A stretch of 64,000 nucleotides of DNA, taken from assembly GCF_002937115.1 (NCBI RefSeq), contig NZ_NHRY01000254.1, positions 1-64,000 of the forward strand, written 5' to 3'. The notes beneath the pieces were generated by a model. It saw only the letters and a list, made by a program, of their open reading frames with translations. It ran no database searches and had not been told where the DNA came from. The stretch is from Rhodopila globiformis (lineage in GTDB: Bacteria > Pseudomonadota > Alphaproteobacteria > Acetobacterales > Acetobacteraceae). Position numbers and translations under genes: made by a program. Of this stretch, positions 51,553-60,886 are shown one piece after another (positions within the stretch are counted from its first letter, which is position 1; each line of letters opens with the position of its first letter).

Positions 51553-52410
51553 TCAGTCCCGGAACACTACCGTACGTGTGCCGTTGATCAGCACCCGCCC
51601 GTCGAGCTGCCAGCGCAACGCCCGCGACAGCACCCGCCGCTCGATGTCGCGGCCCTGCCGGATCAGGTCGTCCGGCGAGGAGACATGGCTGATCCGCTCC
51701 ACGTCCTGCTCGATGATCGGCCCTTCATCGAGCGCCGCGGTGACGTAGTGTGCCGTCGCGCCGATGATCTTCACGCCGCGGCGGTGCGCCTGGTGATACG
51801 GCTTGGCGCCCTTGAACCCGGGCAGGAAGGAGTGGTGGATGTTGATGCACCGCCCGTCCAGCTTCGCCGCCAGGTCGTCCGACAGCACCTGCATGTAGCG
51901 CGCCAGCACCACCACGTCGGTGTTGGTCTGCTGCACCAGGGCCCAGACCGCGGCTTCCTGTTCTGCCTTCGTTTCCTTGGTGACCGGCAGGTAGTGGAAC
52001 GGGACGTCGCGCAGGTCGATGTGCTGGTAGGTCTCGCGCGGATGGTTGGAGACCACCGCGGCAATCTCCATCGGCAGTTCGCCGATGCGCCAGCGGTACA
52101 GGATGTCGGCCAGGCAGTGGTCGAATTTCGAGACCATCAGCATCACCCGCAGCAGCTGCGCCCGGTCGCGCAGCGTCCAGGTCATGCCGAATCGCCCGGC
52201 GATGGCGGCGAGGCCGGCGTGCAGCTTCGGCAGGTCGAGCCGGTTCTTCGGGTGGTCAAGGACGATTCGGGCGAAGAAGCGGCCGCTTTCGGTGTCGTCG
52301 AACTGCTGCGATTCGCGGACGTTGCCGCCGTGCTCAAAAATGCAGGTGGAAACCGCGGCGACGATGCCGGGACGGTTTTCGCAGGTCAGGGTATAAATGT
52401 ACTGGATCAC
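51553..52410 (-). CDS. purU: Formyltetrahydrofolate deformylase
   Basis: 285 residues from the GTG at 52410 (an upstream in-frame start at 52443 is possible). PurU hydrolyses 10-formyl-THF to formate and THF. An N-terminal ACT domain ([20 protein letters not shown]) precedes the formyltransferase fold with [18 protein letters not shown] and [18 protein letters not shown]; the Asn-His-Asp triad lies in these two motifs. Length matches E. coli PurU (280). Confidence 0.92.
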   Translation of the reverse strand: MIQYIYTLTCENRPGIVAAVSTCIFEHGGNVRESQQFDDTESGRFFARIVLDHPKNRLDLPKLHAGLAAIAGRFGMTWTLRDRAQLLRVMLMVSKFDHCLADILYRWRIGELPMEIAAVVSNHPRETYQHIDLRDVPFHYLPVTKETKAEQEAAVWALVQQTNTDVVVLARYMQVLSDDLAAKLDGRCINIHHSFLPGFKGAKPYHQAHRRGVKIIGATAHYVTAALDEGPIIEQDVERISHVSSPDDLIRQGRDIERRVLSRALRWQLDGRVLINGTRTVVFRD

Positions 52411-52630
52411 GGAACGGCGGGCTCCATCGGAAATTCGGCGCATGCGCCAATCGCCGCAGGCTATGGCATCGATTGCCGATGCGCCAGACGGGACGCACGG
52501 TCCGGTGAGGTCCGGGCACCGGCGGCGTCATCCCAGCCGCGCGGGCGCGGGGCATGCCGAATTGCGGCAACGATGCTCTTGCGTTGCGGCGCGGCAGGCT
52601 GTAGGAAGCCGGCCTCGTCACCCGAGGGAT

Positions 52631-52705
52631 GGGCGCGTAGCTCAGCGGTAGAGCATCGCCTTCACACGGCGGGGGTCACAGGTTCAATCCCTGTCGCGCC
52701 CACCA
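52631..52705 (+). tRNA. tRNA-Val (anticodon CAC)
   Basis: 75 bases including an encoded 3' CCA. The acceptor stem GGGCGCG pairs with CGCGCCC. The D-arm is GCTCAGCGGTAGAGC, and the anticodon stem TCGCC/GGCGG (one G-T pair at its base) encloses the loop TTCACAC with anticodon CAC. The T-arm is ACAGG TTCAATC CCTGT. The anticodon reads the Val codon GTG. Confidence 0.95.
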
Positions 52706-53073
52706 TCCTTCCAATCGATCGGCCTCGCCCTTCCCGTCGCGCTGCGGCGGGCGCCGCCTGTGCGTTGGGGGCCTCTCGCGCCGGTGGATTGCTGGTTCAC
52801 GGAACGTTCGATGTGCTGGCGGTCCGGGCGGCGGTCCGGGCGGTGGTCCGGGCGGTGGTCCGGGCGGTGGTCCGTGTCCGGCAGGGCCGGTCGGCTTCGC
52901 TTGCTTGCCGGCGCGATGCGCGCGGACAAGAAATGAAACCGGAAGCAAAGCGCGTGCTTCCTTCACGCGCCGCCTGCGCCCATCCGCCTTGCAGTTTCGT
53001 TCGCCACATTTATCATTTTGGTTGCTTGCGATCCCACCGAGGCACTAGAAAGCGTCGCGATTCTGCAACGTCG
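52706..53073. other. Intergenic after the tRNA, with a tandem repeat
   Basis: No supported gene. A 12-bp repeat fills 52821-52874. An ORF on the minus strand across it is Pro/Gly-rich only because of the repeat. The last 60 bases are AT-richer and probably hold the promoter of the chemoreceptor. Confidence 0.4.
52821..52874. repeat. 12-bp tandem repeat, four copies and a partial one
   Basis: GGTCCGGGCGGY repeats at 52821, 52833, 52845 and 52857, then breaks down after GGTCCGTG. It is not in a credible gene. Confidence 0.8.
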
Positions 53074-54834
53074 ATGCGGCAACCAATGCGATCCATACGA
53101 CAATGGTGGAGTGCTCAGAAGCTCCAGTCCCGCTTCATGGCGATCACGGGCGCCGGTCTCGTGCTGATCGCGGCGGGCGGCGTCGCCGCCGTCGGCGAAC
53201 TGGAGTCCCGCGGCATCGAACAGCGGCTGGAAACGCTTTCCCGCAACGAAATGGCCTCGATGCACGCCCTGGTCCTTGGCGTCATGGAACGCCGGATCAG
53301 CGACCGTGACAACGTCGCCATCGACGTCTTCAACAAGTGGTTTGAGCAAAGGAACAAGGATTATCCGGGCCGGCTGTGGAGCGTCTGGTCGCCGCAGGTG
53401 ACCGCCTACATGCACCGCACCGCCCCCGGCCGTGCCGCCAAGCGTCCGCGTGACGCCATGGATGAAGCGGCCCTGCGGACCGGCAAGACCGTCGCGGGCT
53501 TCGTCGACGGCGCCTATCGCTACAGCTTTCCCATCGTGCTCGGCGTCACCGCCGGCGCCGACCAGACGATCTGCCGCGCCTGCCATGGGGCCGGAATGGG
53601 AATCAAGGACGGCCAAACGATCGCAGTGTTTTCCAGCAGTCTTCCGGCCGCGGCCGAATTCGCGCGGCTGCGCGCCAATCTTCTGGCGATCGGCGCAGGC
53701 GGATTCGTTGCGGTGGCCGTGCTGATGCTGGCAATCCGCATGGTGTTCGTCAGGGTCATCAGCCGCCGGCTGAACCGGATGAACGGCGCCATGCTGCGTC
53801 TTGCCGAGGGCGACCGCACCGTCGTCATACCGCCCCACGAGCACGACGACGAAATCGGCGCCATGGCCAGCGCGCTGGAAGTGTTCAAGGCACATGCCGA
53901 GGAGGCCGCCCGGCTGACCGTCGAGAAGGAACGCGCGCAACAACGCCGCGAGCAGCGGCGGGCGGTGATCGAACAGGAAACCGCCGCGTTCGGCGTGTCG
54001 GTGTCGCGCATCATGCAGGCTTTGCTGGCCTCGGCCGACATGATGCGCCGGGCGGCCGAGACCATGGACAAGGCGGCGGGCGGCGTGCAGCGGCACGCAT
54101 CCGAAACCGCAACAAATGCCGCGGCCGTGTTCGGCAACCTCGATGCCGTCTCTGCCTCGGTGACGGCGATAACGGCAAGTTTCGGCGAGATTTCCACTGC
54201 GCTTGATACCACGGCGACGATGGCCCACCAGGTATCGAGCCAGGCCGACGCGAACCAGCGCACCATGCAGGACCTGGCGGACGCCGTCACGCAGATTGGC
54301 GCTGTCCTGCAGATCATCGGCGACGTTGCCGCGCGCACCAATCTTCTCGCGCTGAATGCAACGATCGAGGCCGCGCGCGCGGGCGAGGCGGGACGCGGTT
54401 TCGCCGTGGTCGCCGGCGAGGTCAAGGCGCTGGCCACCCAGACGTCGAGCGCAACGCAGCAGATCGAAACCGAAATCGCCATGGTGCGGCAGGCGGCGTC
54501 CGCGGCGGCCGGCGCGATGCATGCGGTCGACGAAAGCATTGGCCGGATCGACGATGCCGCCGGCGAGATCGCCCGCACGCTCAGCCGGCAGGCCGCGGCG
54601 ACCGAGGGTGTCGCGCACAATGTCCAGGCGGTGACCGCGGCAACCGACAGGACCGCGCATGCCATGGAGGCCGTGGCCGGCGATGCGGCCGAAGCCAACC
54701 ATGTCAGCCAGGAGGTCCTGCTGGTCGCCGCCGAAGTCCGGCGGCTGGCCGACGAGCTTCAGGGCGAAGTGGCGCGCTTCCTCGCCGCGGTGAGTGACGA
54801 TGCGCAGCTTACGGCCCCGGGGCAGGCGGCATGA
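53074..54834 (+). CDS. Methyl-accepting chemotaxis protein with periplasmic c-heme motif
   Basis: 586 residues (the start could also be the ATG at 53086). Helix 1 is near 22-40 and helix 2 near 204-226, with a periplasmic domain between. That domain contains CRACH at 167-171, a CxxCH haem c site, after [11 protein letters not shown], as in Tll0287-like (DUF3365) sensor domains. HAMP follows (about 225-280), then the signalling hairpin [20 protein letters not shown]. It probably senses redox state, oxygen or NO through covalent haem and signals to CheA. It is the first of two chemoreceptors next to the che cluster. Confidence 0.88.
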   Translation: MRQPMRSIRQWWSAQKLQSRFMAITGAGLVLIAAGGVAAVGELESRGIEQRLETLSRNEMASMHALVLGVMERRISDRDNVAIDVFNKWFEQRNKDYPGRLWSVWSPQVTAYMHRTAPGRAAKRPRDAMDEAALRTGKTVAGFVDGAYRYSFPIVLGVTAGADQTICRACHGAGMGIKDGQTIAVFSSSLPAAAEFARLRANLLAIGAGGFVAVAVLMLAIRMVFVRVISRRLNRMNGAMLRLAEGDRTVVIPPHEHDDEIGAMASALEVFKAHAEEAARLTVEKERAQQRREQRRAVIEQETAAFGVSVSRIMQALLASADMMRRAAETMDKAAGGVQRHASETATNAAAVFGNLDAVSASVTAITASFGEISTALDTTATMAHQVSSQADANQRTMQDLADAVTQIGAVLQIIGDVAARTNLLALNATIEAARAGEAGRGFAVVAGEVKALATQTSSATQQIETEIAMVRQAASAAAGAMHAVDESIGRIDDAAGEIARTLSRQAAATEGVAHNVQAVTAATDRTAHAMEAVAGDAAEANHVSQEVLLVAAEVRRLADELQGEVARFLAAVSDDAQLTAPGQAA

Positions 54835-54895
54835 GCACCCACGGATCGAACCCGATGCAAGCCAGGAATGGCGATGATCGTTTTGGAGACATGTC

Positions 54896-56959
54896 ATGCG
54901 CCTGAACGAGCCGATCACGGATCGTGAGGTCCTGGTTCCCGAGAACGAAACAATCGTCTCCCGCACCGATACCGGCGGCCGCATCACGTTCGTCAACAAA
55001 ACGTTCTGCGAGGTAAGCGGCTTCCGCGAAGACGAACTGATCGGCAAGCCGCACAACATCGTCCGCCACCCGCACATGCCCAAGGAAGGCTTCGCCAACC
55101 TTTGGGCCACCATCAAGAGCGGGCAGCCCTGGGACGGCCTGGTCAAGAACCGTTGCAAGTCCGGCGACTTCTACTGGGTGCGGGCCAATGTCACGCCCGT
55201 CGTCGAGAATGGCGCGATCGTCGGCTATGTCTCGATCCGCGACCGCCCCTCGCGTGAGGAGATCGCGCAGGCCGAGGACGCCTATGCGCGGATCAGGTCG
55301 GGCCAAGGGCGCGGCCTTTCCCTGCGCAGTGGCGCGCTGATCACCGTATCGTTCCGGTCCCGGATGTCCGAGGCCTGGCAGGCGATCGGCACGCGGCTTG
55401 CGCTTCTGCTGCTTGCCGTGCTGCTGGGGCTGTGCACCACGGCGGCCGCCGGGCTTGTGGGCATGGCGGCGTCCGATGGGGTGTTGCGCCAGGCCTGCCG
55501 GTGGATCATCGTTTCGGGGGCGCCGCTATGCGCGGTTCTGGCTGTTGCGGCGGGCTGGGGGGTGCAAAGCGCGCTGAAACAGTCGTTGCGGCAGATGACG
55601 CGCGACCTGACGGCGATCGCCGCCGATGACGGCACGCACCAGATCGTTGCGCCCAAGGCACGGGAATTCTGGGCGGTGTCCCGCGTGGCCCGGGCCGTCC
55701 AGGCCAGGACCGCGTTCGCACGCCACGCCCAGGCCGAGACGCAGCGGGCGATCGAGGAGGCGCGGGCCGTCGCCACCCGCAGCATGGCCGAAACGGTCGA
55801 GCGCGAAAGCCTCGCCGCCGTGCAGCGTGTCGCGGTGCAGACCATCGAGGCATTGCAGAACGCCGACGCGGCCGTCGGCGCCGCCACGCGGGTCACCACG
55901 AACGCCGATCAGGTCAACGCCGCTGCCCGGTCGTCGCTGATGAACGCGCAGACGGTCGGCGCGGCGGCGGAACAACTCGCCGCGTCGGTGCATGAGATCT
56001 CGGCGCAGATGATACGGGTCAGTGCCAACGCGCGCACCGCGGTGGAACAGAGCGCCAATGTGCGCGAAAGGATCCGGTCCCTTTCGGGTCTTTCCGAGAA
56101 CATCGGCACCGTGGTCTCGCTGATCCGGGAAATCGCCGGAAAGACCAACCTGCTGGCGCTGAACGCGACCATCGAGGCGGCGCGGGCCGGCGACGCCGGG
56201 CGGGGCTTTGCCGTGGTCGCCGCGGAGGTGAAGAGCCTGGCGACCCAGACCGCCCGTTCGACCAACGAAATCAACAGCCAGATCACCGCCATTCAGGCGG
56301 CCAGCAAGGCGGCGGTCGATGCGGTCGAGGAGATCGCCGGAAGCGTCGACAGCACGGCGCAGGTTGCCGAGGCGGTGGCGGCCGCTGTCGAGCAACAGGC
56401 GATGGCGACAGCGGAAATTGCCCACAGCGCCAGCGAAACGGCCGAAGCCGCCCAGCATGTTTCAGACAGCATCCAGGACGTTTCCCGCGACTCCACGGAT
56501 GCCGCGCGGCTCGTCGAGGCGATGCGCAGCGGCGCCGTTGCAACGTCGCGGCATATCGAGGCGCTTGAAACCGCGGTTGTCCGCGTGGTCAGGACGGCGA
56601 CAACCTACGCCGATCGGCGCGGCGAGGAACGTATTGAAACCAATGAGGCGTGCGTCCTGGAAACCTCCAGCGGCAGGCGGCATGAATGCCGTTTGGCCGA
56701 TATTTCCAGATCGGGCGCCAAAGTCCTGGACGCCGGCGTGCTGGGTGCCCAGGGACTTTCCCCCGCTGACCGGGGCGTGCTTTTCCTGCCGGGCGGAGGC
56801 CGCGAGGCCCGGGCCGGATTCGAGGTCCGGGGCGTTGGCGACAACGGGACGCTGCGCCTGCAGTTCATTTCGGGCCAGGTCTCGCAGTCCATCCAGGACC
56901 ACGTCGCGCGGCTGGCCGGTCAGGATGGGAAGTCGCCGCGGGACGAACAAGCGGCCTGA
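54896..56959 (+). CDS. Aer-like PAS chemoreceptor with C-terminal PilZ domain
   Basis: 687 residues; GGAG 7 bases before the ATG. An N-terminal cytoplasmic PAS domain (10-120) carries the Aer signature [17 protein letters not shown] and [11 protein letters not shown], which in Aer holds FAD for redox/energy taxis. Two membrane helices lie at 167-190 and 201-222. The signalling hairpin is [20 protein letters not shown] (415-434). The C-terminal 110 residues are a PilZ domain with RxxxR at 575-579 (RGEER) and DISRSG at 602-607, the c-di-GMP-binding motifs. So one protein could join redox sensing and c-di-GMP to chemotaxis. Confidence 0.9.
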   Translation: MRLNEPITDREVLVPENETIVSRTDTGGRITFVNKTFCEVSGFREDELIGKPHNIVRHPHMPKEGFANLWATIKSGQPWDGLVKNRCKSGDFYWVRANVTPVVENGAIVGYVSIRDRPSREEIAQAEDAYARIRSGQGRGLSLRSGALITVSFRSRMSEAWQAIGTRLALLLLAVLLGLCTTAAAGLVGMAASDGVLRQACRWIIVSGAPLCAVLAVAAGWGVQSALKQSLRQMTRDLTAIAADDGTHQIVAPKAREFWAVSRVARAVQARTAFARHAQAETQRAIEEARAVATRSMAETVERESLAAVQRVAVQTIEALQNADAAVGAATRVTTNADQVNAAARSSLMNAQTVGAAAEQLAASVHEISAQMIRVSANARTAVEQSANVRERIRSLSGLSENIGTVVSLIREIAGKTNLLALNATIEAARAGDAGRGFAVVAAEVKSLATQTARSTNEINSQITAIQAASKAAVDAVEEIAGSVDSTAQVAEAVAAAVEQQAMATAEIAHSASETAEAAQHVSDSIQDVSRDSTDAARLVEAMRSGAVATSRHIEALETAVVRVVRTATTYADRRGEERIETNEACVLETSSGRRHECRLADISRSGAKVLDAGVLGAQGLSPADRGVLFLPGGGREARAGFEVRGVGDNGTLRLQFISGQVSQSIQDHVARLAGQDGKSPRDEQAA

Positions 56960-57496
56960 TGACGACATAGGCGAGGGGCGGGACTGCCGGCAGCAAGGGA
57001 ATGTGCAGTTCCGGTCCCAAGGAATGGCGGGGCCGGGGGTGGTCCGGATGACCGCGCTCCGCCCTTGCTGCGGCGCCATCTCGCGCCGGATCTCACAACC
57101 GCGGCGGTTATGCTGATCGCCGAAGGCGTTCGACGCGGAACATCGAGCGACTGACAGCGGCCAGCCGGGTTGGCGATGGCGCTGAGCGACGGTGAATTCG
57201 TAATTCCAGGCACCATCTGATCGGAAGTGTCCGCGCCGCGCGCGGATGGAACCGCCTGAAACTTCTCGGTTGTCTCGTCTCGTTATCCGTGTAACTTCCC
57301 GTATTTCGCGACGAGGTTGGCGGATTCCCAAGAGTTTGATACGAGTCTACCAAATTGATCGTTGCCGGACGACAAAATTCCACATAGGATGCAGAAACCT
57401 TATGGCCAGGATCAATGGCTCCTGCGAGATGGCTACCAGGCGGTTCGTCAAGGAGTGGTCAGGCCAACGAGGTGTTGAGCACGGACGATTGCGACG
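56960..57496. other. Intergenic, no gene seen
   Basis: 537 bases after the PilZ chemoreceptor. ORFs here have no motif. An AT-richer part at 57330-57410 (ccaaattgatcg, acaaaattccacatagg) may be the promoter for the gene at 57497. Confidence 0.4.
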
Positions 57497-58084
57497 ATGG
57501 CCCCGTTTATATCGAGCAAAGACTTCGCACCTGGTATCGGCAATGCCGTATCCGCCCGCGGCCAGATACACGCCGAAGGGGACGGGCTTGATCTGGCGCC
57601 GTTCGCGGGCGCGAACCTGGACGCGCCGGCAAGTCCCGATGTCGTTGTCAATCCGGCCGCGCTTCTGGCCGCGTATGGAACGCAGGGCAAAGAGCAAACG
57701 GGTTTGCGGGAAGGTTGGCCCGCCATGGCGGCTTCGAGCCCCGCTTCGGCGCTGACCGCCCTGTCGTCGCTCGCCCGGCAGGTGACCGACTGTCAGGACC
57801 AGATCGAGCGCCTGAAGGCTTCAAGCCGATCGATCATCGAGCAACGTGATCAGTGGCGGCTGAGAGCCCAGCAGGCCGAGGCGCGGATGGCCGGCGCCGC
57901 ACGGCCTGACACGGCTTCCGAGGAAGAAAGCCACTACATCGCCCTGAAACATCGCCTAGCGAAAATGCTCCATCCGGACAGCCCCTCCCGCTCGCTGGCG
58001 GACAAATCCGAATGTGAGGCGTTGTTCATCCGGATCTGGGAAGCGATCGACCAGATTGAGCAAGGCGGCACAGAACGGAAATAG
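57497..58084 (+). CDS. Hypothetical protein with coiled coil and J-domain-like C-terminus
   Basis: 195 residues. The first 80 are low in structure (Ala/Pro/Asp). Residues 85-130 are a predicted coiled coil (LARQVTDCQDQIERLKASSR). Residues 147-190 look like the second and third helices of a DnaJ domain: YIALKHRLAKMLHPD with HPD at 159-161, then FIRIWEAIDQIEQ. The first J-helix is unclear. It lies between the chemoreceptors and cheR; the role is unknown. The ribosome site is weak, so the start is uncertain. Confidence 0.6.
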   Translation: MAPFISSKDFAPGIGNAVSARGQIHAEGDGLDLAPFAGANLDAPASPDVVVNPAALLAAYGTQGKEQTGLREGWPAMAASSPASALTALSSLARQVTDCQDQIERLKASSRSIIEQRDQWRLRAQQAEARMAGAARPDTASEEESHYIALKHRLAKMLHPDSPSRSLADKSECEALFIRIWEAIDQIEQGGTERK

Positions 58085-58182
58085 AACGTCTGGTCATCAT
58101 GTCGCCTTGACGTCACGCTGTCGTACATCCGGAACGGTGGTGCTCCATCAAGACGTTTCCCGCCGGCAAAGTTCCAGGCGGG

Positions 58183-58992
58183 TCAAGCCGTTTTCCGATA
58201 GACGCCAGCCCAGCCGGGCAGGGGGGTGAAAGCGGCCGTCAAACCCAGGGTGGTCTCGGCCCCGCCAAGCGCAAGGTAGCCGCCCGGCCTGGTACGAGCC
58301 GCCAGCGACGCCAGCACGGCTTTTTTTATCGGCGGCTCGAAGTAGATCAACACGTTGCGGCAGAAAATGATATCAAACGGACCCATGTTCTGCGGCAGGT
58401 CGAGCAGGTTCAGCGCCCGGAATTCGATATTTGCCCGCAGTTCGGTACGGACCCGCCATTCGCCGCCAAGGTCCTCGAAATATTTCACCAGACGCTGCAC
58501 CGGCAATCCGCGCTGAACCTCGAACTGCGAGTAGATCCCGCTTCGCGCGCGTGCCAGAACCGGTTCGCAGATGTCGGAGCCGAGGATGCCGAACCGCCTG
58601 CCGCGCAGTTGCTGCTCCTCCTCGCGCATCGTCATAGCGATCGAATAGACTTCCTGGCCGCTCGAGCACGCAGCGGACCAGATCGCGATCGGCCGATCGG
58701 CGGGCACGCGGGAAACGAGATCCGGGATTATGACGCTCTTCAGCGCCTCGAACGGCTTTTGATCACGAAACCACAACGTCTCGTTGATCGTAAGAGCCGC
58801 GATCACCTGGCTCGCAAGGCTGCCCTTCGGCTGCGCGCGCAGGCGGTCGACCAAGCCGTCCAGGGTAGCAACGTTCCAGGATGTTAACTGCGGCTTCAAA
58901 CGCGAGACAACGAGGTAATCCTTATCGGCGCCGAGATTGATGCCCGCGTTGTCACGCACGAAGCCGCGCAGGGCTTCCATCGCACCGCTCAT
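58183..58992 (-). CDS. cheR: Chemotaxis protein methyltransferase
   Basis: 269 residues from the ATG at 58992, which overlaps the cheB stop (ATGA). CheR methylates receptor glutamates with SAM. The N-terminal helical domain (LRGFVRDNAGINLGADKDYL) is followed by the SAM fold: WSAACSSGQEVYSIAMTM, LGSDICEPVLARARSGIY and DIIFCRNVLIYFEPP. It is the last gene of the che operon. Confidence 0.95.
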   Translation of the reverse strand: MSGAMEALRGFVRDNAGINLGADKDYLVVSRLKPQLTSWNVATLDGLVDRLRAQPKGSLASQVIAALTINETLWFRDQKPFEALKSVIIPDLVSRVPADRPIAIWSAACSSGQEVYSIAMTMREEEQQLRGRRFGILGSDICEPVLARARSGIYSQFEVQRGLPVQRLVKYFEDLGGEWRVRTELRANIEFRALNLLDLPQNMGPFDIIFCRNVLIYFEPPIKKAVLASLAARTRPGGYLALGGAETTLGLTAAFTPLPGWAGVYRKTA

Positions 58993-60041
58993 GAGGATGC
59001 TCCTGCCAACGCGACGATTCTTTCTGCGAGAGAATTCAGTGGAAGTACCGACTCGCACAGCCCGGCCTGCGCGACCGCCCCGGGCATGCCCCAGACAACC
59101 GAGGTGGCTTCGTCCTGCGCCAGAACCGTACCCCCGGCTGCAACCAACGACCGGCATCCGGCAAGCCCGTCGTGTCCCATGCCGGTCAGGATCACGGCAA
59201 TGGCCCGGCTGCCGAACAGTGCGGTTACGGAACGCAGCATGGGATCGACCGCGGGTTTGCAGAAATTCTCGGGCGGCCCGTCGTCGAGGACGCAGACCAC
59301 GTCGTTGTCCATGCGCGAAAAAAGAAGATGGCGGCCTCCCGGAGCGATATGGATGCGGCCGGGCACCAGAGGCATCCCGTCGGCTGCCTGGACGGTGGGG
59401 AACGACGTGCTGCGTTCCAGATGTTCCGCGAGCAACTTGGTGAAGGCCGCCGGCATGTGCTGTGTGATGACGATCGGCTGGCGAATCCGTTTCCGAAGCG
59501 GGCCAAGCACGAGCGGCAATGCCTGCGGGCCTCCGGTCGAACTGCCGATCGCAATCAGTTCCGGAAGGCCGGTCCGCAATGTACGTGGCCGCATTGCGGC
59601 ACCCGCCGGCGGACGCCGCGCGACCCTGGCCTTGCTCAGGACGGCTGCAAGCAAGGACTGGCAGAACGGCGATTGCGGCAGAACGGTCGTGATGTCGGGC
59701 GGCGGACGCAGGACATGAACCCGAGGCGTCAGGCTCTGGGAAGAAAGCCGGCTGTCATCGGTCAGAACAGCCACCTCGACCCCTGCATTGCGGGCCGAGT
59801 CCAGCACGTCCCTTACGAATCCGGTATCTTCGGCCGCTTCAACGATGATGAAATCGACATCCCCGCGCTGCAGCAGGCCGTTCGCCTGTGATGCCGAGGC
59901 GGCGTGGCCGATCACGTCGATACCCGAAGCGCTTGCCAGCAGGCGGCGTATGTGCATGCGGGTCCGAGGAGCCGTAATGGCGAGAAGCACGCGCACGACC
60001 CCGCTCGTCGTCGGCGCCCCTGCGGCGATTGTGTCGGACAT
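58989..60041 (-). CDS. cheB: Chemotaxis glutamate methylesterase with degenerate receiver
   Basis: 350 residues. The C-terminal methylesterase is intact: Ser168 in AIGSSTGGPQ, His195 in ITQHMPAAF, and Asp291 in GMGHDGLAG. The N-terminal receiver is not: the acidic pair of VDDS is replaced (VLLAITAPRTRMH), and the phosphoacceptor strand reads DFIIVEAAED with Glu where Asp is expected. CheB activity is normally raised by CheA phosphorylation, so control must differ here. It starts 3 bases after cheY and overlaps cheR. Confidence 0.93.
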   Translation of the reverse strand: MSDTIAAGAPTTSGVVRVLLAITAPRTRMHIRRLLASASGIDVIGHAASASQANGLLQRGDVDFIIVEAAEDTGFVRDVLDSARNAGVEVAVLTDDSRLSSQSLTPRVHVLRPPPDITTVLPQSPFCQSLLAAVLSKARVARRPPAGAAMRPRTLRTGLPELIAIGSSTGGPQALPLVLGPLRKRIRQPIVITQHMPAAFTKLLAEHLERSTSFPTVQAADGMPLVPGRIHIAPGGRHLLFSRMDNDVVCVLDDGPPENFCKPAVDPMLRSVTALFGSRAIAVILTGMGHDGLAGCRSLVAAGGTVLAQDEATSVVWGMPGAVAQAGLCESVLPLNSLAERIVALAGASS

Positions 60042-60044
60042 CGT

Positions 60045-60410
60045 TCAGTTTACAAGTCCGATGGAGCGGAGCTTGTCTTCCAGAATAGCGCTGTCAAATG
60101 GTTTCATAACGTACTCGTCTGACCCGGCTTCCAAAGCCTGCTGAATATGGAGCAGGTCATTGTGAGTGCTGCAGAACAAAATCTTCGGCCCAGGCTCCGG
60201 ATCGGCCCGCAAGGCCATTGCAACGCCGATCCCGTCCATTTCAGGCATTTCCCAGTCCAGCAGCAGAAGCGTGGGCATGCTCTGCCGGCAGATATCCAGC
60301 GCTTCCTGCCCGTCGCGCGCCTCGCGGCAGGCAAAGCCGAATGTCTCCAGTATGGAGCGGGCGATGCGGCGTATGATCGCACTGTCGTCGGCAATGACCG
60401 CGGTTTTCAT
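60045..60410 (-). CDS. cheY: Chemotaxis response regulator CheY (operon copy)
   Basis: 121 residues, a lone receiver. Acidic pair in VIADDSAIIRR, phosphoacceptor Asp in LLLDWEMPEMDG, Thr/Ser in LFCSTHND, and Lys in YVMKPFDS. It overlaps the cheW stop by 4 bases. This copy differs from the one at 63377; one may be a phosphate sink. Confidence 0.93.
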   Translation of the reverse strand: MKTAVIADDSAIIRRIARSILETFGFACREARDGQEALDICRQSMPTLLLLDWEMPEMDGIGVAMALRADPEPGPKILFCSTHNDLLHIQQALEAGSDEYVMKPFDSAILEDKLRSIGLVN

Positions 60411-60886
60411 GCTTGCTTGCCCGACTGAGCCTTGATGACGGCCAGGATGCGGTCAGGCTCCAGGGTCAGGAGCAGATGGTCCGGCAGCTTGAAGATTCCG
60501 TTGCTGATCGCCCTCCATCCGGCAGGGAAGGTAGGCGGCAACGGTTCCAGCGTGCTGCAAGGAAGAGTCATGACTTCACCGACATTGTCGACCATCAGGG
60601 CATAAAGCTCCTTGTCGTCGGCGATGACGACATTCAGCGCCCGGTCGGCCTCGGTGACCCGCTTCAGCCCGAGCACGACGGCAAGATCAAGAACCGTAAC
60701 GATACGACCTCGCAGGTTGATCGAGCCCAGCACCGCTTCAGAGGTCAGCGGCACGGCCGCAACCTGTTGCGGTCCAAGAATATCATGGACATGCTTGACA
60801 GCCACGCCGAAGGCATGTTCGCCAAGCGACATGGTCACGAGCTCCAGCGTCGGCTCGACCGCCGCCAGGTCATGGGTCTGATTCAT
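60407..60886 (-). CDS. cheW: Chemotaxis coupling protein
   Basis: 159 residues, a single CheW domain: LVTMSLGEHAFGVAVKHVHD, VLGSINLRGRIVTVLDLAVV and ALMVDNVGEVMTL. It bridges receptors to CheA. It overlaps both cheA and cheY by 4 bases, so the three are translated together. Confidence 0.95.
   Translation of the reverse strand: MNQTHDLAAVEPTLELVTMSLGEHAFGVAVKHVHDILGPQQVAAVPLTSEAVLGSINLRGRIVTVLDLAVVLGLKRVTEADRALNVVIADDKELYALMVDNVGEVMTLPCSTLEPLPPTFPAGWRAISNGIFKLPDHLLLTLEPDRILAVIKAQSGKQA

Noticed and set aside
52676..52966. Minus-strand ORF with (PPPGP) repeats
   Set aside because: The repeats come from the 12-bp tandem DNA repeat, and the ORF overlaps the tRNA end.
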